DNA from: Oscillospiraceae bacterium
GTDB lineage: Bacteria; Bacillota; Clostridia; Oscillospirales; Oscillospiraceae
Reading direction: 5' to 3'
Assembly (NCBI GenBank): GCA_017399325.1
Contig: JAFQDY010000063.1
Location: forward strand, 1-9,431
Length of the DNA: 9,431 nt
Both the position numbers and the translations under genes were made by a program. Shown here one piece after another: positions 1 to 5,658 of this stretch; within the stretch, counting starts at the first letter, position 1, and each line of letters begins with the position of its first letter. Below the pieces are notes generated by a model, which was not told where the DNA came from, searched no databases, and worked only from the letters and a program-made list of their open reading frames with translations.

Positions 1-1
1 A

Positions 2-181
2 TCATAGGGCAATTAAATCCATCAGAACTAACAGAGGATCGATACATGTAATCAACTCATTTACAGCAAGCACAATCGGCATACATATAATAAGTATAAG
101 TACAATAATGATAATGCAACAGACCACATATGTCAAAAGACCAAAATACAGCCAAAGGGCACCAATTCTTGATCTGTACAC
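2..181 (-). CDS. Possible small hydrophobic ORF, 59 codons (doubtful)
   Basis: This leftward frame is open from a GTG at 181-179 to a TGA at 4-2. It would encode a mostly hydrophobic peptide with a run of Ile, Val, Leu and Cys at about residues 19-39, which looks like one membrane helix. Its stop overlaps an ATG at 5-3 in the ATGA arrangement typical of coupled genes, so another leftward gene may begin at the window edge. Against it: the GTG lies immediately after a TATAAT box at 183-188, too close to be a normal translation start, and no Shine-Dalgarno site precedes it or the internal ATG. The T-rich strand would look hydrophobic by chance. I recognise no family. It may simply be the 5' leader of a gene lying off the left edge. 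Confidence 0.2.
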   Translation of the reverse strand: MYRSRIGALWLYFGLLTYVVCCIIIIVLILIICMPIVLAVNELITCIDPLLVLMDLIAL

Positions 182-182
182 T

Positions 183-211
183 ATTATAGCACAAAACTAC
201 CTCGAACGCAA
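183..211 (-). promoter_or_regulatory. Sigma-A-like promoter, leftward
   Basis: On the minus strand a perfect -10 box TATAAT (183-188) is separated by exactly 17 bases from TTGCGT (206-211), a -35 box matching consensus in its TTG. Transcription would start near position 176 and run off the left edge of the window. The -35 box lies inside one arm of the inverted repeat at 205-234, so a protein bound there would be well placed to block RNA polymerase. This is inferred from sequence spacing only. Confidence 0.55.
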
Positions 212-234
212 CAAAATTTTTATTTTGTTGCGTT
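205..234. repeat. Perfect 13-bp inverted repeat, 4-base centre (candidate operator)
   Basis: Arms AACGCAACAAAAT (205-217) and ATTTTGTTGCGTT (222-234) are exact reverse complements around TTTT. One arm contains the -35 box of the leftward promoter, which suggests a repressor operator. It could instead act as a hairpin in a transcript, but the stem is AT-rich and no upstream rightward gene is visible that would need a terminator. It does not match an operator I can name with confidence. Confidence 0.6.
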
Positions 235-463
235 AGTTCTTTTTATACCATACAAAGATTATATTGTCAAGTATCTTCCTCTCTGTTACGTCTATCGTTC
301 CGTTTGATTGCGTTTGCCTTATAAATCGTATATTATTAGATTATGATTGTCTACCGCCTTTCCTTCGCTACACGATTGACAGCGGAATCTAAACTGATTA
401 ATCCACTAAGGATGCCCAGACATTTGAACTTAAACGTACAGTTACCTACAGAAAACTTTATTC
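235..463. other. Non-coding spacer upstream of pfkA
   Basis: Between the leftward promoter region and the pfkA promoter I see no reading frame with a ribosome binding site, no tRNA-like fold and no convincing riboswitch. The stretch is AT-rich with stops in all frames. The short direct repeats GATTGTC and GATTGAC around 342-378 are too weak to interpret. It is most simply the divergent spacer between a leftward unit beyond the window and pfkA. Confidence 0.5.
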
Positions 464-492
464 TTTACTTCTTCCCTGCTAAGTGTTAAAAT
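464..492 (+). promoter_or_regulatory. pfkA promoter (sigma-A type)
   Basis: TTTACT (464-469) and TAAAAT (487-492) are separated by 17 bases. Transcription would begin near 499, giving a leader of about 30 bases that contains the ribosome binding site AGGAGGT at 518-524, five bases before the pfkA ATG. I saw no clear catabolite-responsive element in the immediate region. Confidence 0.6.
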
Positions 493-529
493 ATCTTTAA
501 AGAACAATCTTCTTAACAGGAGGTCAATT

Positions 530-1501
530 ATGAGTATTAAACGCATTGGTGTGCTCACCAGTGGTGGCGATGCACCGGGAATGAATGCCGCTGTCCGTGC
601 TGTCGTTCGTACGGCAATTTTCCACGGCATCGAATGTTACGGCATTCGCCGTGGCTATAACGGATTGATCAACGGCGACTTGATTCGCCTTGACGAAAAG
701 AATATCTCTCATACAATTGATCGCGGCGGCACGATCCTCTACACGGCCCGTAGTAAGGAATTTATGACCGAAGAAGGTCTTAACAAAGCTGTTTCTACCT
801 GCAAATTTCTTGGCCTGGATGGCATTGTAGCCATTGGCGGTGACGGCACATTTCGCGGCGCAAGTACATTATCACAAAAAGGAATCAATGTGATTTGTAT
901 ACCAGCAACCATCGATAACGACATTAGTTGCACCAATTATTCTATTGGATTTGATACCGCTGCAAACACCGCAATTGAATGCATTGACCGGCTGCGCGAT
1001 ACTATGCAGTCCCACGAACGGTGTTCTGTTGTGGAAGTTATGGGCAGAAACGCCGGCTTCCTGGCCATGTATGTAGGGCTGGCTGTTGGTGCAACGGCCG
1101 TTCTGGTTCCGGAAGAACCATTTGATTTTGAACGTGATGTTGTTGAAAAAATCCGTCGCGCCAGATTCAACGGATTTACCCACTATATGATCGTTGTTGC
1201 CGAAGGCTCCGGATCTGCTTCCGAAATTGCAGCAAAAATCAAAGAAAAGATCGACCTCGATCCGCGTGTTACTGTCCTTGGTCATATTCAGCGCGGTGGT
1301 GTTCCCACCGGTCGGGATCGGGTCAACGCAACCAAAATGGGCTATATGGCCGTTGAACTGCTGCTTAACGGCAAAACAAACCGGATCGTTTGCACCAAAA
1401 ACGGCACATTCACTGACGTTTCTATTGAGGAAGGTCTTTCGATGCAAAGAAGAATTCAAAAACTGGAAGTTGAGGTTTTGGCCGCAATGACCGGCTTGTA
1501 A
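530..1501 (+). CDS. pfkA: ATP-dependent 6-phosphofructokinase
   Basis: Cytoplasmic glycolytic enzyme that phosphorylates fructose 6-phosphate to fructose 1,6-bisphosphate with ATP. The 323-residue length is close to the roughly 320 residues of bacterial PfkA. Visible motifs in order are the nucleotide loop TSGGDAPGMN (10-19), the RGGT/TAR region (66-74), GGDGT (103-107), the catalytic TIDND (127-131, base Asp129), the MGR segment (171-173), and GHIQRGG with the following GRDR towards the C-terminus. Gly at the fourth position of GGDGT and Ala before TIDND, rather than Asp and Lys, are what the ATP-using subgroup shows, so a pyrophosphate-dependent enzyme is unlikely. The start is fixed by AGGAGGT five bases upstream. 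The gene stands alone with its own promoter and terminator, whereas in many Bacillota pfkA is next to pyk. Confidence 0.98.
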   Translation: MSIKRIGVLTSGGDAPGMNAAVRAVVRTAIFHGIECYGIRRGYNGLINGDLIRLDEKNISHTIDRGGTILYTARSKEFMTEEGLNKAVSTCKFLGLDGIVAIGGDGTFRGASTLSQKGINVICIPATIDNDISCTNYSIGFDTAANTAIECIDRLRDTMQSHERCSVVEVMGRNAGFLAMYVGLAVGATAVLVPEEPFDFERDVVEKIRRARFNGFTHYMIVVAEGSGSASEIAAKIKEKIDLDPRVTVLGHIQRGGVPTGRDRVNATKMGYMAVELLLNGKTNRIVCTKNGTFTDVSIEEGLSMQRRIQKLEVEVLAAMTGL

Positions 1502-1513
1502 ATATGTTACACT

Positions 1514-1545
1514 CCCCTCTTCGTGCCTTGTGAAGAGGGGTTTTG
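1514..1545 (+). terminator. pfkA intrinsic terminator
   Basis: Perfect 9-bp stem CCCCTCTTC (1514-1522) with GAAGAGGGG (1532-1540), a 9-base loop, then TTTT at 1541-1544. It lies 13 bases after the pfkA stop codon and is correctly oriented for it. Confidence 0.9.
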
Positions 1546-1551
1546 CATAAT

Positions 1552-1588
1552 AAAAAGGTCTATCGTTCCCATGAGCGATAGACCTTTT
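1552..1588 (-). terminator. xerD intrinsic terminator, overlapping the xerD stop codon
   Basis: Arms AAAAGGTCTATCG (1553-1565) and CGATAGACCTTTT (1576-1588) are exact reverse complements. The stem can extend inward to 1568/1573 through one G-T pair. On the minus strand the GC-rich stem is followed by TTTTT (complement of 1552-1556), as for a leftward terminator. The distal arm begins inside the xerD TAA stop (1587-1589). Being nearly symmetric in its A and T tracts, it may also stop rightward transcripts that pass the pfkA terminator. Confidence 0.88.
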
Positions 1589-2459
1589 AAGCCTTAGGAT
1601 GGCATTTTTCATATACAGATTTCAGTTTTTGATTAATCAAATGGGTATACATTTGTGTGGAAGAAATGTCACAATGTCCCATCAGTTCCTGCAAAGAACC
1701 CAGATCAGCACCATTTTCAAGAAGATGTACCGCAAAACTGTGTCTGAGCGTGTGGGGCGTAATTTCCTTCTCGATATGGGCAGATGCCTGATAATACTTA
1801 AGGATCTTCCAAAATCCCTGGCGACTCATTCTGGAGCCGTTAACATTCACGAAAAGCGCCGGTTCATCGGATGCGGCCAGCATAGACTCGCGAATATCCC
1901 GAATATAGATGGACAACGCACGCAATGCAGCAGGATACAGCGGAATGACTCTCGCCTTCTTGGCGGTGTTGCACTTGATGATACCAAGTTCCAGATTGAC
2001 ATCATCTAAATCCAACTCGATCAGTTCACTGACACGAATGCCGGTCGCATACATAACCTCCAGCATTGCCTTGTCGCGATAACCCTTAGCATCCACGCAG
2101 ACAGGCTGTGCAAGCAGCAATTCGATCTCTCTGCCGGTGAGGATCTGCGGCAATTTCTTTTCTCCCCTGCTGACCTTGATATCGATAACAGGTGTTTTCT
2201 CGCAAAAACCGGAAGAAACCAGGTAAACGTAGAAATTTTTCAAACTGGCAAGTGTTCTGGAGACAGTGGCAGAAGAACGGCCGTCTTCCTCCAGATAGTG
2301 CAGGTAATTACTAATATTCAGTTGGGTGGCATCCAGAATATCCACTTCCAGCCAGTCCGCAAATTGGCGGATATCTCGCATATAGGAGCAGATTGTGTTG
2401 GCAGATGCCTGTTTTACCTTGGATAGGTAATTTTCATAGGCTTTAATTAGATCCAACAT
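1587..2459 (-). CDS. xerD: Site-specific tyrosine recombinase XerC/XerD family
   Basis: Cytoplasmic recombinase of the Xer type, which resolves chromosome dimers at dif sites. The 290 residues show the full two-domain layout: an N-terminal SAM-like core-binding domain (about 1-90) with the family's NTICSYMRDIRQF helix, and a C-terminal catalytic domain. Visible catalytic residues are Arg142 (ATGIRVSEL), His236 and Arg239 (HTLRH), His262 (LMGH) and nucleophile Tyr271 (MYTH). The lysine hairpin reads CNTAKKARVIPL. It lacks the usual Gly-Lys-Gly and is about one residue short, so Lys167 or Lys168 would have to act. XerD is preferred over XerC or a phage integrase because of the compact length and the membrane-protein/xerD gene order. 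The start ATG lies inside the preceding gene (13-base overlap), so translation is probably coupled; AAGGG lies upstream at long spacing. Confidence 0.92.
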   Translation of the reverse strand: MLDLIKAYENYLSKVKQASANTICSYMRDIRQFADWLEVDILDATQLNISNYLHYLEEDGRSSATVSRTLASLKNFYVYLVSSGFCEKTPVIDIKVSRGEKKLPQILTGREIELLLAQPVCVDAKGYRDKAMLEVMYATGIRVSELIELDLDDVNLELGIIKCNTAKKARVIPLYPAALRALSIYIRDIRESMLAASDEPALFVNVNGSRMSRQGFWKILKYYQASAHIEKEITPHTLRHSFAVHLLENGADLGSLQELMGHCDISSTQMYTHLINQKLKSVYEKCHPKA

Positions 2460-3004
2460 GAATAAGCGAACCCTTCTTTAATGTACAAAAATAACTCTGA
2501 CAAAAACGGTGCAATCAGAATAATATCAACGACAGAAACAATAACTGCCAATAATATACCAATCAAAATATCTCTCTTAAGACGTTGGCGATCAACATAT
2601 CGATGGCAGAATATCAGCCACCACATAATCACAGATGCACAGGCGCTTGAAAAGAGAATTAAAAAGCGTACCACCCATGCTCCCCCGCCTAACACAAGAA
2701 AAACAAGCATTCCGCAATATCCACGACACACTGACTCAACAGAAATAACCAAGCAGGTGAGAAATGGCATTGTTTTCAGCAAGGAAAATCCAACCAGTAC
2801 AATCGGAAGAACCGTAACCGCAACCAATCCAATAAAAGAGATGTAGCCGGAAACAAAAAAATTCTCTGATAAATACAAACTGTAAGCATATGCATTTGCA
2901 CAACATAATCCCGCAATCAATCCCAGCACCCAAACCGTAGAATAAAGCAACAAAAGCGGAGAAACGGTAAACTGTAAGCGATCAAATAATGCGCGGAATT
3001 TCAT
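2447..3004 (-). CDS. Five-helix membrane protein, possible divergent stage II sporulation protein M
   Basis: A 185-residue integral membrane protein with five predicted hydrophobic helices at about 15-36, 50-76, 80-106, 109-133 and 145-168. A basic loop (RYVDRQRLKRD, 135-145) sits between helices 4 and 5. I do not recognise the family from motifs. The suggestion of SpoIIM, a membrane subunit of the complex needed for engulfment in spore formers, rests on three things: five helices, a size slightly below SpoIIM's roughly 210 residues, and the position directly upstream of xerD, since spoIIM and xerD are neighbours in Bacillus and clostridia. The frame overlaps xerD by 13 bases, so the two are cotranscribed. 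The ATG at 3004 is preceded by a weak purine tract (GGGGG, 10 bases away). Sure as a gene, unsure of function. Confidence 0.78.
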   Translation of the reverse strand: MKFRALFDRLQFTVSPLLLLYSTVWVLGLIAGLCCANAYAYSLYLSENFFVSGYISFIGLVAVTVLPIVLVGFSLLKTMPFLTCLVISVESVCRGYCGMLVFLVLGGGAWVVRFLILFSSACASVIMWWLIFCHRYVDRQRLKRDILIGILLAVIVSVVDIILIAPFLSELFLYIKEGFAYSCWI

Positions 3005-3101
3005 ATCTCAATGCCCCCATCAGCCACACTCAATTTAAGCAGAATGGGTGCAAAAACAATGCTTTTGGGCACAAAACGACCAATAAAACATATGCTTAGT
3101 T

Positions 3102-3130
3102 ACTATACACCATATTGCCGCCGAATTCAA
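3102..3130 (-). promoter_or_regulatory. Promoter of the membrane protein-xerD operon
   Basis: On the minus strand TTGAAT (3125-3130) and TATAGT (3102-3107) are separated by exactly 17 bases, a good sigma-A match. Transcription would start near 3095, giving a leader of about 90 bases before the ATG at 3004. A sigma-A promoter does not exclude an additional sporulation promoter, but I did not find a convincing sigma-E match. Confidence 0.6.
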
Positions 3131-3174
3131 GTGAAAATGTATATTTTTTCTTTTTTTGTGAATTATGCATATTT

Positions 3175-3243
3175 TTATGTCAACACGATTATGTAAACCA
3201 TTTTTGCATATATCGTATATTTATTCATTTTCTCTAGAAACAT
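3175..3243 (-). CDS. Possible 22-residue mini-ORF (doubtful)
   Basis: An ATG at 3243 is preceded by GAGGA (3254-3258) ten bases upstream, and the frame runs 22 codons to TAA at 3175. It starts MFLEKMNKYT and ends in a short hydrophobic stretch (VYIIVLT). It resembles no family I know. The same bases also form part of a possible promoter (TATATA at 3247-3252), in which case the transcript would start too close to the ATG for the GAGGA to work. The two readings exclude each other. Confidence 0.15.
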   Translation of the reverse strand: MFLEKMNKYTIYAKMVYIIVLT

Positions 3244-3356
3244 CAATATATAGTCCTCTACGGTGCCGATGCAACACAATATATTGAATTCATATCTTTT
3301 GTTCAATTTTACATAACAAAATCGCAATAACCTCCCGTTGTAAAAAATGTACAACT

Positions 3357-3776
3357 CTATCTGCGCACACGCACTGCGTGATTTTTATTTTTCTTGGGTC
3401 TTAGTTTGATCAAGCAGGCAATTGCGCCACCCGCAATCACAGAAAGGAGACCTGCTCCAAATTGATGAAACGAGCCATCAAATAATATGATCCCCATAGC
3501 AATGAGTACAATCAAATACACCGCGCAAATAACCGCAACGGTCTGGATACATTTTTCTTTGTGAAGTTTTGTCCCAATCAAACAACCCAGCACTACTGAG
3601 AGCAGACGTGCGAAAAATGTTAATATGCCCACAGCCGTCTCCCCTATCCTACCGTTCAATAACAGATTCGCAGCAAGCATTGAAATCCCAATACTGATAA
3701 TGATTGCTATTACGCCACCGATGACCGCGGCCGATAACCAACCGGGGATCGTCCCGTGATTCATTTTTGTTTTCAT
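3357..3776 (-). CDS. Small four-helix membrane protein, TIGR04086-like
   Basis: A 139-residue integral membrane protein of unknown function. Four hydrophobic segments are visible at about 13-40, 46-68, 77-99 and 105-124, followed by a strongly basic tail (KLRPKKNKNH and RVRR at the end). The architecture and Gly-rich helices match the small TIGR04086 family of clostridia, a resemblance by eye that a profile search could settle. The start at 3776 is chosen because GGGAGAGGAG lies just upstream with good spacing; the 36 codons further upstream run back into the terminator of the next gene. The gene lies between two leftward units, and no convincing promoter is visible in the 48 bases between the terminator hairpin and its ATG, so readthrough from the mutase is possible. 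Confidence 0.78.
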   Translation of the reverse strand: MKTKMNHGTIPGWLSAAVIGGVIAIIISIGISMLAANLLLNGRIGETAVGILTFFARLLSVVLGCLIGTKLHKEKCIQTVAVICAVYLIVLIAMGIILFDGSFHQFGAGLLSVIAGGAIACLIKLRPKKNKNHAVRVRR

Positions 3777-3817
3777 ACACTCCTCTCCCTTCTGTTTAAT
3801 GGTATTCGTCATCATGC

Positions 3818-3852
3818 AAAAAAAGAACAGGGACAAGTTAATGTCCCTGTTC
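3818..3852 (-). terminator. Phosphohexomutase intrinsic terminator
   Basis: Perfect 11-bp stem GAACAGGGACA (3825-3835) with TGTCCCTGTTC (3842-3852) and a 6-base loop. On the minus strand it is followed by seven T (complement of 3818-3824). It begins 13 bases after the mutase stop and is the strongest terminator in the window. Confidence 0.93.
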
Positions 3853-3864
3853 AAAAAACACACA

Positions 3865-5562
3865 TCAGATCGCCATTTGTGCAATCATTGCATCAAGCAA
3901 AATCTTCGCTGCTTCTTTACTGTCAGCAACAACAGTGTAATAAAATTTCACTTTCGGTTCTGTTCCGGATGGCCGGGCAATCACACTGCCGCGATCACCA
4001 AGGATGAATTCCAGCACGTTGGACGACGGCAGATCAATTTTGGATTCAGTGCCGACAACAATATTTTTCGAAATACCGGTACAATAGTCATTTACAGCAG
4101 TGATACGAACACCGCCAATAGTCTCCGGAATGGATTGACGCAGATCGATCATAATCTTGGCTGCTTTCTCCATCGCATCAGCGCCGGTAAGTTCAATGCT
4201 CTGCACATGCGCCAAATAGTAGCCGTATGTCCCATAAAGTTCCCGAAGCGCATCTAAGATCGTTCTGCCCTGCAACTTCAAATTGGCAGCCATTTCGCAA
4301 ACCAGCATAGATGCTACGATGGCATCTTTATCTCTTGCGTAAGTGCCCTTCAGGTAGCCGCAACTTTCTTCAAAGCCAAAGATGAACTTCTTTTCCTCTC
4401 CGGTACTTTCCAGTTTCAGAATTTCACCGCCAATATACTTAAATCCGGTAAGCACAGCGCGCATTTCAATTCCGTATTTTTCTGCAACACGATCCGCCAG
4501 CGGAGAAGATACGATACTGCGCACTGCAATAGCGCCATCGGGAATATCGTTCTTTTGGGAGCGAGCCTTCAAAATATAGTCCAGCAGCAAGCAGCCGAGT
4601 TCGTTGCCGGAGAGTTTCTGATAACCTCCACAACCGTCCGGTACGGCAATTGCCACGCGGTCAGCATCCGGGTCAGTTCCGAGAATTAAATCGCAAGGGG
4701 CGGTGTCAGCGACCTTATAACTCTCGTTGAGGGCTGCATCTGTTTCAGGGTTGGGGTACTCACAGGTCTTAAAATCACCATCCGGTTTTTCCTGGCAAGG
4801 CACAACCGTGATATTAACGCCCAAGCGGCCGAGCACTTCACGAACCGGCTCGTTGCCGGTGCCGCAAAGCGGTGTATAAACAACATTCAGCCCTGACTCC
4901 CGAATAGCCTGCGGAATAACGGCCTCGGCAAGAACAGTTTGATAATATTTTTCCCATATGCTCTGATCGATATAGGAAATCAATCCCTCCTCCATATATG
5001 CATAGAAGGATTTCTTTTCCGGAACGAAATAAGGCACTTTGCCTATCATTTCTGTTACGATCGCAGCAGGTTCATCTGTCATCTGACAACCGTCCGGGCC
5101 GTAACATTTCACACCGTTGTATTCACCGGCATTGTGGCTTGCAGAAATCACGATGCCGCAACCACAGCCCAGTTCACGGACCGCAAAGGAAAGCATAGGC
5201 GTGGGCGCAAGACGATCATATAACCAGGTTCGGATACCCGCCTCAGCAAAAGCAACGGCGCAGACCTGTGCAAACCTTTGTGAGTTATGACGGGAATCGT
5301 AACCAATGGCAGCCTTTTGTGGCAGATCGGTAGAAGTCAACCAGGCAGCCATACCCTGCGCCGCTCTGCGAACAGTATACACATTCAGACGGTTGCTGCC
5401 CATACCCATAATGCCGCGCATACCCGCAGTACCAAACTGCAAATCACAGCCGAAACGGCCTTTTAATTCCTCTTCATTATTATTCAATTGCAAAAGTTCA
5501 TCTTTATCACCCGCAGATAACTGCGCATCACACCAAAACTTATAATTGTCCAAATAATTCAT
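3865..5562 (-). CDS. Phosphoglucomutase/phosphomannomutase (alpha-D-phosphohexomutase)
   Basis: Cytoplasmic enzyme that interconverts hexose 1- and 6-phosphates, feeding glucose 1-phosphate to glycogen and cell-envelope sugar nucleotides and linking these to glycolysis. At 565 residues it matches the long PgcA-like group of Bacillota (about 580) rather than the 450-residue GlmM/ManB group. Visible motifs are GTAGMRG (44-50), the phosphoserine loop ISASHN (catalytic Ser142), the metal loop GTDPDADR (Asp297, Asp299, Asp301), the sugar-binding GFEES (396-400), and the C-terminal phosphate-binding RPSGTEPK (530-537). All key residues are present. The ATG at 5562 is chosen over the adjacent TTG at 5565 because GGAGGT then stands at normal spacing. 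Sugar specificity cannot be read from sequence. The gene lies between two terminators and may use the promoter at 5632-5658. Confidence 0.96.
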   Translation of the reverse strand: MNYLDNYKFWCDAQLSAGDKDELLQLNNNEEELKGRFGCDLQFGTAGMRGIMGMGSNRLNVYTVRRAAQGMAAWLTSTDLPQKAAIGYDSRHNSQRFAQVCAVAFAEAGIRTWLYDRLAPTPMLSFAVRELGCGCGIVISASHNAGEYNGVKCYGPDGCQMTDEPAAIVTEMIGKVPYFVPEKKSFYAYMEEGLISYIDQSIWEKYYQTVLAEAVIPQAIRESGLNVVYTPLCGTGNEPVREVLGRLGVNITVVPCQEKPDGDFKTCEYPNPETDAALNESYKVADTAPCDLILGTDPDADRVAIAVPDGCGGYQKLSGNELGCLLLDYILKARSQKNDIPDGAIAVRSIVSSPLADRVAEKYGIEMRAVLTGFKYIGGEILKLESTGEEKKFIFGFEESCGYLKGTYARDKDAIVASMLVCEMAANLKLQGRTILDALRELYGTYGYYLAHVQSIELTGADAMEKAAKIMIDLRQSIPETIGGVRITAVNDYCTGISKNIVVGTESKIDLPSSNVLEFILGDRGSVIARPSGTEPKVKFYYTVVADSKEAAKILLDAMIAQMAI

Positions 5563-5582
5563 CAATTACCTCCAGAAATCTA

Positions 5583-5618
5583 CAAAAAAACAGCCCAAAA
5601 ATCTCTTTTTGAGCTGTT
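5583..5618 (-). terminator. Terminator of the uvrC-rsmD-coaD operon / leader hairpin of the mutase
   Basis: The arms at 5589-5601 and 5606-5618 form a 13-bp stem with TCTC as loop on the plus strand. On the minus strand one pair is G-U and all others are Watson-Crick. The stem is followed on that strand by six T (complement of 5583-5588). It lies 14 bases after the coiled-coil gene and only about 20 bases before the mutase ATG, just ahead of its ribosome binding site. Confidence 0.85.
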
Positions 5619-5631
5619 TTAAATTTACGTA

Positions 5632-5658
5632 ATTATACCTCGTCCTCAGCGGGATCAA
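5632..5658 (-). promoter_or_regulatory. Possible promoter of the phosphohexomutase gene
   Basis: A perfect TATAAT (5632-5637, minus strand) overlaps the stop codon of the coiled-coil gene. TTGATC (5653-5658) lies 15 bases upstream, a spacing shorter than ideal. Transcription would start near 5625, upstream of the terminator hairpin at 5589-5618, so the mutase transcript would carry a terminator in its leader. Confidence 0.35.

Larger units (their letters stand above)
3005..3356. other. 352-base AT-rich intergenic region
   Basis: No gene of ordinary size is present. The region holds the leftward promoter at 3102-3130, a weaker leftward promoter candidate (TTGCAT at 3269-3274, TATATA at 3247-3252, 16-base spacer), a 22-codon mini-ORF (3175-3243), an AT-only hairpin TTTTGTT/AACAAAA (3297-3303 with 3315-3321), and the inverted pair GTTGTA/TACAAC (3337-3342 with 3350-3355). 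None of the hairpins has a GC stem plus T tract, so I find no clear terminator for the TIGR04086-type gene upstream. Confidence 0.6.

Noticed and set aside
872..1612. 246-codon leftward open frame opposite pfkA
   Set aside because: It lies antisense to a clear PfkA with all catalytic motifs, shows no family features and has no ribosome binding site. It is a composition shadow.
1587..2459. Phage or integrative-element integrase
   Set aside because: The protein is compact and Xer-like, sits in a housekeeping operon, and has no attachment-site repeats, tRNA or other phage genes nearby.
3799..4257. 152-codon rightward frame over the mutase 3' end
   Set aside because: It runs through the mutase terminator and opposite the conserved RPSGTEP motif, and has no ribosome binding site.
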